Assembly (NCBI GenBank): GCA_963774895.1
Contig: CAVZGN010000002.1
Coordinates: 62,001 to 126,000 of the forward strand
Length of the DNA: 64,000 nt
Source: REEB76 sp963774895
Lineage (GTDB): Bacteria > Pseudomonadota > Gammaproteobacteria > Natronospirales > REEB76
Reading direction: 5' to 3'
Positions 58,072 through 64,000 of this stretch are shown here, piece after piece. The position numbers were made by a program, and so were the translations under genes. Position 1 is the first letter of the stretch. Each line of letters begins with the position of its first letter. The notes below the pieces were generated by a model. The model was not told the origin of the DNA, did not search any database, and was given only the letters and a program-made list of their open reading frames with translations.

Positions 58072-59475
58072 ATGCCATCGCCATCCATCTCCAGTGATCC
58101 GTCAGCGGCCCGGTTTGCAGCGCTGCGCCGCTGGCCGTGGCTGCGCGCCGAAGCCGGCGCCACCCTGACGTTGGCCGGACCCTTGATCATCCACAACCTG
58201 GCGCTGGTGGGCATGTCGCTCACCGACACCATCATGGCCGGGCTTCTGGGGTCGAACGTCCTGGCAGCCGTGGCCGTGGGCGCCAATATATGGGCACCGG
58301 TGTTCCTGTTTACCCTGGGCGTGCTCATGGCGCAATCACCCACCACAGCGCACCTGTATGGCGCCGGCCAAACCCGCGACATCGGACACTATGTGCGCCA
58401 GATGGCCTGGCTGTCGCAGCTGCTTGGCTGGGGCGGATTCTTCATCCTGCGAAACACCGCAGCGTTCATGCATGTGATCCACATCGAGCCGGACATTATC
58501 CCCGGCGCCGATGCCTATCTGCAGGCGCTCGCCTGGGGTCTTCCGGGTCTGTGTCTATACCAGACGTTGCGATTCACCAGCGAAGGTATCGGGCATACGC
58601 GCCCGATGCTGGCGATCGCGATACTGGGATTGATCATCAATGGCGTACTCGACTATGTACTGATGTACGGCAAGCTGGGTTTGCCGGCGCTGGGTGCCGT
58701 CGGTTGCGGTTACGCCACAGCCACCAGCCAGTGGCTGATGTTCCTGGCGCTGCTCATTTATATGCAGCGACGCGTGCTGTACCGTTCTCTGGAAATATTC
58801 ACACGCTTCGAATGGCCCCAGTGGGCGCCGCAATGGGAATTGATCAACTTGGGGGTGCCCATCGCTGTCGCCATCTTCATGGAGTCGTCGCTGTTCGCGG
58901 GCGTGGGCCTGATGATGGGTACGCTCGGCACCGAGATCGTGGCCGCGCACCAGATCGCTTTGAACTACGCCTCCTTCGTGTTTATGGTGCCCATGAGCAT
59001 TGGGCTGGCCATCTCGGTGCGCGTCGGACATGCGCTGGGTCGCGGCGATCCGCGGGGCGCGCGCCTCGCGGGCTTCGCCGGCATCGGACTGTGCGCCTGC
59101 TTCGAACTGCTGTCGGCCCTCAGCATGCTGCTGTTCCCGCATTTGATCGTGGATGTGTACACCCGCGACGCGCGCGTGGCGCACATCGCCGTGGGCCTGC
59201 TGTATGTCGGCGCCATCTTCCAGATTTCTGACGGGCTGCAGGTCAGCGCGGCGGGTGCCTTGCGCGGTTACAAGGACACGCGCATTCCCATGTTCATCAC
59301 CCTCATCGCTTACTGGCTGGTGGGCTTTCCGTTGGCGTGGTTGTTCGGCATCCCCTTGCACCTGGGTCCGCAGATGATCTGGGCGGGATTCATCGCCGGA
59401 CTGACGGTGGCGGCGGTGCTGTTATTGCGGCGATTTATGCTACTGAGCCGGACTGCCATGCATCCGATATCGTGA
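58072..59475 (+). CDS. MATE family multidrug efflux transporter
   Basis: A 467-residue transporter with 12 hydrophobic segments in two homologous halves, in the NorM branch. Markers: AGATLTLAGPLIIHNLALVGMSLTDTIMAGLLGSNVLAAVAVG, TSEGIGHTRPMLAIAILGLIIN and IALNYASFVFMVPMSIGLAISVRVGHALG. It exports cationic compounds using Na+ or H+ gradients. It lies divergently from the thiolase gene with a 140-bp gap. Confidence 0.92.
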   Translation: MPSPSISSDPSAARFAALRRWPWLRAEAGATLTLAGPLIIHNLALVGMSLTDTIMAGLLGSNVLAAVAVGANIWAPVFLFTLGVLMAQSPTTAHLYGAGQTRDIGHYVRQMAWLSQLLGWGGFFILRNTAAFMHVIHIEPDIIPGADAYLQALAWGLPGLCLYQTLRFTSEGIGHTRPMLAIAILGLIINGVLDYVLMYGKLGLPALGAVGCGYATATSQWLMFLALLIYMQRRVLYRSLEIFTRFEWPQWAPQWELINLGVPIAVAIFMESSLFAGVGLMMGTLGTEIVAAHQIALNYASFVFMVPMSIGLAISVRVGHALGRGDPRGARLAGFAGIGLCACFELLSALSMLLFPHLIVDVYTRDARVAHIAVGLLYVGAIFQISDGLQVSAAGALRGYKDTRIPMFITLIAYWLVGFPLAWLFGIPLHLGPQMIWAGFIAGLTVAAVLLLRRFMLLSRTAMHPIS

Positions 59476-59596
59476 ATCTTTATCGGACTAATTACGATCG
59501 CGTGAGGCAACCAGGAGAAGTCGCCCTTGCGCATGAACGCAGCCCTTGGCGGATATGCTAGACGCATAATGGACGCCGTATTGTCTACGGTGGTTT

Positions 59597-60079
59597 CTAT
59601 CGATGCAACCTTTTCGTCATTTGCACCGAGTCAATCTCGATCCCTGCAGACAAACGGTATTTGCCGGGCTTTCCTCCACCGTATCCGTTCCGCTCATAAA
59701 AATCCTGTGCATTCAGGGACGAATCCAATTGCAGCATGTCGAGTCCCCGGTCCACAGCCACATGCTCCAGTTCCAGTAGTAAATACCTGCCAACACCTTT
59801 ACCGGCATGCGTGGGATGCACGAAGAGCGCGGTGATTTGAGCATTTACAACATCCAATGCGCCAAATCCGATAGGTACCCCGTTATCCACAGCCAGCAAA
59901 TAACATATACCGGTTTTCATCTGCCGGCCGAAGCGCTCCACATCCGGGTTTGAAACCCACTTGTTGATTATCTCGGCGGAATAATTCACTGAGCATAATC
60001 CCTGTATTGATGCCATATGGATGGCATGGATAGCAGCGACATCGGTTTGTTGGGCTGCGCGAATAATCAACTGGGGCAT
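59597..60079 (-). CDS. GNAT family N-acetyltransferase
   Basis: A 160-residue acetyltransferase. The N-terminal IIRAAQQTDVAAIHAIHMASIQGLC and the acetyl-CoA-binding stretch ITALFVHPTHAGKGVGRYLLLELE are clear, and the C-terminal SLNAQDFYERNGY completes the fold. The substrate is unknown. Confidence 0.88.
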   Translation of the reverse strand: MPQLIIRAAQQTDVAAIHAIHMASIQGLCSVNYSAEIINKWVSNPDVERFGRQMKTGICYLLAVDNGVPIGFGALDVVNAQITALFVHPTHAGKGVGRYLLLELEHVAVDRGLDMLQLDSSLNAQDFYERNGYGGGKPGKYRLSAGIEIDSVQMTKRLHR

Positions 60080-60138
60080 GTTGATTCACGACGTCGATAC
60101 AACATTCCAAGTTCACCGGCTATATGAATCATTACCGG

Positions 60139-60624
60139 TCAGTGCTGCGGCATCTGCCCCGTTTCCGGCATGGCCGATGAATGGTGATCCATGATGCACC
60201 ATTTACCCTGCACTTTCTGGTACACGAAAGTGTAACGGGCGTGCACATCCGCGGGCTTGCCATCCTTGATGACATGGAAGGTATACAACCCTGAATTGAC
60301 TGCGGTGTCAGGTCCCAGTATGCGGATATAGGCTTTATCGATCTGACCGGCTGGCTTGAGCTGCAGGAAGTGCACGAAATAATCAGCGATCTCGCTGCGG
60401 TTGGTACGCACCTTGTTGGATACGGTGGGCAGCAGCACACCGCCGGGTTGGCAATAGAGCGCCGCGACTTTATGCGGATCGCCGGTCTGCAGCGCCGCAT
60501 TCCAGATGTCGAATTGCTTGGCGATGAATTCCTGGCTGGGGTCATGGCTGCCCTTCGCGAAGGACATACCGGGCATCGCAAAAATGCTGATGAGCAAAGC
60601 CGTAAACACTATTGAAGTCTTCAT
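60139..60624 (-). CDS. Exported SgcJ/EcaC (NTF2-like) family protein
   Basis: A 161-residue protein with signal peptide MKTSIVFTALLISIFAMPGMSFA. The mature part is an NTF2-like cone fold: EFIAKQFDIWNAALQTGDPHKVAALYCQPGGVLLPTVSNKVRTNRSEIADYFVHFLQLKPAG and a final strand KWCIMDHHSS. This is the SgcJ/EcaC or DUF4440 group, of unknown function in the periplasm. Confidence 0.84.
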   Translation of the reverse strand: MKTSIVFTALLISIFAMPGMSFAKGSHDPSQEFIAKQFDIWNAALQTGDPHKVAALYCQPGGVLLPTVSNKVRTNRSEIADYFVHFLQLKPAGQIDKAYIRILGPDTAVNSGLYTFHVIKDGKPADVHARYTFVYQKVQGKWCIMDHHSSAMPETGQMPQH

Positions 60625-60723
60625 GATTGCTCCTTTCGTAGCTATCGGCTAACAAGCTGGAAATGATGATACCCCCTGGCGGTCAAAGAGCGCAGTCATG
60701 CACACAGGTTTTCACGCCCGCTA

Positions 60724-62058
60724 TTAAGTGGTTGCATCGGAGGCCTTGTGGGATGCGCGGGTGTCTTGTCCCCATAGCCCATAACTTAGTAACGACAGCA
60801 GCACTCCGCCGCTCACGTAATAGGCCGGTGCCATGGCGTTGCCAGTCACACTGATGATGGCGGTGATGAAGAACGGCGCCAGTCCGCCGAACAGCATCAC
60901 GCTGAAGTTATAGATCAGCGCCACGCCGGTAGCGCGCACGCCCACCGGTACGGTTTCGGTGACGGCGGTAGGAAACGGTCCCCACACGAAGGCCATGCAC
61001 ACGCTGGCGACAAACTGCAGCAGCAAATAACCAAGAAAGCCGGGCGCATGCAGCACCCAGGCGGTGAGCGTTAGCATCGCGATCGCGTACAAGAGCATGG
61101 CGGTCACCAGCATGCGCTTGCGCCCCCAGCGATCCGAGAGATGGCCGGCCAGCGGGCACAGAATGACCAGCAACACGCCGCATAGCATCGTGGGCAAGCT
61201 CGCCTGCGCCAGCGACAGGTGCAATTCGCGTACCGCGAAGATCGGCATGTAGATGAAAGTCACGTAGAACGACACCGTCGCCGCTACCGTCAGACCGAAA
61301 CCACTCAGCAGGTTGGGGCGTGCGCCGAGTAGACCAGTCTTAAAGTCAGCCGCTGTCGGCCGTGGATGGGATTGCATATACGCGGCAAACTGCGGTGATT
61401 CCTGCAGGCGCCGGCGGATGTAGAAACCCACCGGTCCCACCAGGATTCCGAACAGGAACGGAACACGCCAACCCCAATTGTGCAGCGATCCCGGAGACAA
61501 AGCGGCGCTCAAGACGTACACCGAGAATCCGGCGAGCGTCACTGCCAGCGCCTGGGAACACATCTGGAAACTGCCGTAGAAACCCCGGCGGCCGGCGGGC
61601 GCGTATTCCACCAGCAAGGCGGTGGCACTGGAAAATTCTCCGCCGGCGGAAAATCCCTGCAGCATACGCGCCGCGACCACCAGCAAGGGCGCCATCAGTC
61701 CGATGTGTGCGTAACTGGGTATCAGTCCCAGACCGGCGGTGGCGAAGCCCATCAACAGCACTACCAGGGCGACCGCGCGTTTGCGGCCTACACGATCCGC
61801 ATACACGCCGAACACGATGCCGCCAATGGGACGGAAGATGAAGGCCACTCCCAAGGTGGCGGTTCCCAGCAACAGCGAACCGGTGTGCGAAGCCAGTGGA
61901 AAAAACTCCTGGGCGATAACCAGGGTGAACAACCCGAACAGGGTGAAATCGAACCATTCGAAGGCGTTGCCGATGGTAGAAGCGACGATGACCTTGCGCC
62001 GCAAGCTTGATGATGAGAGACCGGGAAGCTGGGATTCAGTTTTACCGGCCGTGTGCAT
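60724..62058 (-). CDS. MFS transporter of the metabolite:H+ symporter type
   Basis: A 444-residue, 12-helix transporter with the metabolite:H+ symporter signature: NAFEWFDFTLFGLFTLVIAQEFFP, FRPIGGIVFGVYADRVGRKRAVALVVLLMGFATAGLGLIP and RMLQGFSAGGEFSSATALLVEYAPAGRRG. Relatives (ProP, ShiA, KgtP) take up proline/betaine, shikimate or 2-oxoglutarate; the substrate here is unknown. Its ATG immediately follows the methyltransferase stop (TAG-ATG), so the two genes are one transcript. Confidence 0.9.
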   Translation of the reverse strand: MHTAGKTESQLPGLSSSSLRRKVIVASTIGNAFEWFDFTLFGLFTLVIAQEFFPLASHTGSLLLGTATLGVAFIFRPIGGIVFGVYADRVGRKRAVALVVLLMGFATAGLGLIPSYAHIGLMAPLLVVAARMLQGFSAGGEFSSATALLVEYAPAGRRGFYGSFQMCSQALAVTLAGFSVYVLSAALSPGSLHNWGWRVPFLFGILVGPVGFYIRRRLQESPQFAAYMQSHPRPTAADFKTGLLGARPNLLSGFGLTVAATVSFYVTFIYMPIFAVRELHLSLAQASLPTMLCGVLLVILCPLAGHLSDRWGRKRMLVTAMLLYAIAMLTLTAWVLHAPGFLGYLLLQFVASVCMAFVWGPFPTAVTETVPVGVRATGVALIYNFSVMLFGGLAPFFITAIISVTGNAMAPAYYVSGGVLLSLLSYGLWGQDTRASHKASDATT

Positions 62059-62877
62059 CTAGGCTTTCAGTCCGGTGACAATGGGTACGTGCCAGACCGC
62101 ATAACCCTGCGGGTTGCGGATGCAATCGGCCATGTCCGTGAAGCCCGCGTGTGCTTCTGCGTGAGCCATGCTCGCCAGATCCGCTACGGTGCTGGCATAG
62201 CCATCGCGCCAGGATTCGAAAATCCTGGCCATGGTGTCGCGCGGCACCCGCAGCGTGTCCACGGTTATATAGTGGACCTCGAGTTCGCGCACGCCGCGGC
62301 TGTGCAGTTCATGCCAGGTGCGCCGCCCGATACGCGGATCAACATGCATGGCTTTCACGAAACCCGCCATGGCCCGCTGCCAGAATCCGTCCAGGTCGGC
62401 ACGCGTCGGGTACGCATGGATCATGCCGTAATCCTCCACCAGCAGATGCAGCCGTCCGCCGGGGCGCGTGACGCGGATGAGTTCGGCGATCACGTTTTGC
62501 GGCTCCGGCACCGACTGCAGCATGTGCCGGCAGGCGACCAAGTCGAAACGGTCGTCGGGCAAATCCAGTGCGAAGGCATCACCGACTTTGAAGTCCAGAC
62601 GTGGCGCCAGCTGCGGGTAACGTTCAAGGGTATAGGCCACCGACTGCGGCAGGATCTCCACGCCCAGCAGCTTCGACCGGGGCAGGAACCCCGCTAGCCG
62701 TGCGCTGAACTCACCGGTGCCTGAGCCCACATCCAGGATCTGGGCTGTGGCCGGCAGCCTATAGGCAGCGATCAACTCGCTCTCTTGAGGCCAGATGGCC
62801 TCGGTCTGGGCGGCCAGGGTGCGCACCATGGACTCATCGCTCATATGCTGCTTCTGGGGATTCAGGTCTTTGGTCAT
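62059..62877 (-). CDS. Class I SAM-dependent methyltransferase
   Basis: A 272-residue methyltransferase. The SAM-binding motifs are ILDVGSGTGEFSARLAG (motif I), LGVEILPQSV (acidic residue) and VACRHMLQSVPEPQNVIAELIRVTRPGGRLHLL. The substrate is unknown; the linked MFS transporter gives no clear hint. The ATG at 62877 is chosen; a GTG lies 12 bp upstream. Confidence 0.9.
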   Translation of the reverse strand: MTKDLNPQKQHMSDESMVRTLAAQTEAIWPQESELIAAYRLPATAQILDVGSGTGEFSARLAGFLPRSKLLGVEILPQSVAYTLERYPQLAPRLDFKVGDAFALDLPDDRFDLVACRHMLQSVPEPQNVIAELIRVTRPGGRLHLLVEDYGMIHAYPTRADLDGFWQRAMAGFVKAMHVDPRIGRRTWHELHSRGVRELEVHYITVDTLRVPRDTMARIFESWRDGYASTVADLASMAHAEAHAGFTDMADCIRNPQGYAVWHVPIVTGLKA

Positions 62878-62993
62878 GCGGAGTACCACTCGGTTAGCGC
62901 CGCGGAATTATATAAGGTGTTTGTGCTTGCGCCGCCGGGCGCGGTTGGTTAGCCTCTGGCATCTCCCGATCCCCATGTTCGAAGGAGCACAGC

Positions 62994-64000
62994 GTGGCCC
63001 AGGGCAAATTGCGCAAAGATGCGGGTCTGGTCGGCCTGCTGTTCGTGGGTGTGAGCACCATGATCGGCTCCGGTTGGCTGCTGGGCCCCATGCATTCAGC
63101 CCGGGACGCGGGACCTCTGAGTATCGGCTCCTGGGCCATCGCCGCGCTGGTGGTGGGGCTGATCGCGCTCGTCTATGCCGAACTCGGGCCGTTGTTCACC
63201 AAGAGCGGCGGCCTCATGTACATGAGTCTGATCACCCATGGCCGGCTGGTGGGTCGCATCTGGAGCTGGATCCTGTTCCTGGCCTATGTATCCATCGCAC
63301 CGGTGGAAGCCATGGCGGTCGTCACCTATGCCAATAATTACATTCCGGGCATGGTGGATCCGCAGACTTCACTGCTGACCACACAGGGGGTGTTGATCGC
63401 GGTGGGTGTACTGGCGTTGCTGACTGCGCTCAATTTCCTGGTGCTGCGATTGATCCTGTTGCTGAATACCCTGGCCACCTGGATCAAGGTATGCGCGCCC
63501 ATCGGTACCATCATCGTGCTGCTGATCTACTCGCATCATCCGGAGAATCTGTCGGTGCCGGCGTATGCCAGCGGTAACGTTGCCAACATGCTCACTGCCA
63601 TTTCCACCGCCGGCGTATTTTTCTCGCTGTTCGGTTTCACCCAGGCGATCCAGCTGGCCGGTGAGACCGACAATCCAGCACGCAATATCCCCATCGCGGT
63701 CATCGGCACCATCATCATCGGGGCCCTGATCTTCGTGCTGGTGCAATATGCCTTCGTGACCGCGATTCCCCCGGAATTATTGGCGAAGGACGGCTGGAGC
63801 GGACTTAATTTCACCGGTATGGCCGGACCCATGGCGGGTCTGGCCATGACCATCGGTGCGTCGTTCTGGGCGCTGGCTTTGTATGCCGATGCCATCATCT
63901 CGCCGGCATTCTGCGGCTACATCTGGTCCACGGCCACGGCGCGCATGCTGATGGCTTCGGCCGACGAGAAATTTGCCTCCGCCGGCTTGATGAAGATCAA
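62994..64000 (+). CDS. APC family amino-acid permease, N-terminal part
   Basis: About 335 residues of an APC-superfamily permease, cut by the window's right edge. It starts at GTG with a strong ribosome-binding site (GAAGGAG). Markers: LRKDAGLVGLLFVGVSTMIGSGWLLGP (helix 1 with the unwound GxG region), IAALVVGLIALVYAELGPLFTKSGG (helix 2), and SLFGFTQAIQLAGETDNPARNIPIAV (helix 6 region). It probably imports an amino acid or related amine. The C-terminal helices are missing. Confidence 0.9.
   Translation, partial: MAQGKLRKDAGLVGLLFVGVSTMIGSGWLLGPMHSARDAGPLSIGSWAIAALVVGLIALVYAELGPLFTKSGGLMYMSLITHGRLVGRIWSWILFLAYVSIAPVEAMAVVTYANNYIPGMVDPQTSLLTTQGVLIAVGVLALLTALNFLVLRLILLLNTLATWIKVCAPIGTIIVLLIYSHHPENLSVPAYASGNVANMLTAISTAGVFFSLFGFTQAIQLAGETDNPARNIPIAVIGTIIIGALIFVLVQYAFVTAIPPELLAKDGWSGLNFTGMAGPMAGLAMTIGASFWALALYADAIISPAFCGYIWSTATARMLMASADEKFASAGLMKI

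Noticed and set aside
1..64000. CRISPR array or prophage
   Set aside because: No regularly spaced direct repeats and no phage structural or integrase genes were seen.

Overview
The window reads as chromosomal DNA of a GC-rich gammaproteobacterium outside the enterics. The support is a FadE/FadI-type beta-oxidation pair, a methylcitrate cycle, YajQ, PurT, HemH, Mdh, MscL, DinB, two GGDEF proteins, a GspA/GspB pair and a REP-like palindrome. No rRNA operon, CRISPR array or prophage is visible. The first gene (alcohol dehydrogenase) and the last (APC permease) are cut by the window edges.

Layout. 0-9.7 kb: alcohol dehydrogenase, DUF3175 protein, PPK2, a truncated MscS-like remnant, a secreted protein, DDAH-like hydrolase, a palindrome-rich gap, DUF5946, Rieske oxygenase, TetA-like MFS pump, DUF6159 membrane protein and a secreted S9 peptidase. 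9.7-15 kb: one co-directional group, acuI-prpB-prpC-arsN2-prpD, which would take acryloyl-CoA to propionyl-CoA and on through the methylcitrate cycle; an arsN2-like acetyltransferase and a 141-bp MITE-like element sit inside it. 15-22 kb: outer-membrane barrel protein, CHASE2 Ser/Thr kinase, SRPBCC protein, two small membrane proteins, sorbosone-dehydrogenase-like protein and BsuPI-domain protein. 22-30.4 kb: CPA2 antiporter, purT and yajQ, then a GST and a five-gene operon (YtrA-like GntR, ABC ATPase, permease, DUF4097-like protein, CPBP protease).

31.0-34.7 kb is the most unusual part. It is a 3,654-bp IS1595-family transposon with perfect 22-bp terminal inverted repeats and perfect 8-bp target duplications. 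Besides its transposase it carries a small gene plus a Fic protein, a four-gene overlapping toxin-antitoxin-like operon (RelE/HigB-like toxin, XRE antitoxin with a long tail, DUF3467-like protein, 46-residue basic protein), and a class II tRNA-like gene with a leucine-type body but a UGG (proline) anticodon. A palindromic operator lies between the -35 and -10 of the tRNA promoter and is repeated in front of the toxin gene, so one repressor could control both. The island is visibly AT-richer than its surroundings.

34.8-64 kb is mostly housekeeping and metabolism: saccharopine-dehydrogenase-like protein, mdh with a strong terminator, S10 peptidase, thioesterase, fadE, a DUF4286-DUF3667 fusion, a GAF-GGDEF cyclase, DUF4136 lipoprotein, dinB, gspA-gspB, a membrane-anchored glutamate-synthase-like protein, a pseudo-receiver/receiver/GGDEF regulator, hemH, mscL, a thiolase with a PNPOx-like partner, MATE pump, GNAT, SnoaL-like protein, a methyltransferase-MFS pair and an APC permease.

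All functional names come from motif and family recognition by eye; no database search was run.
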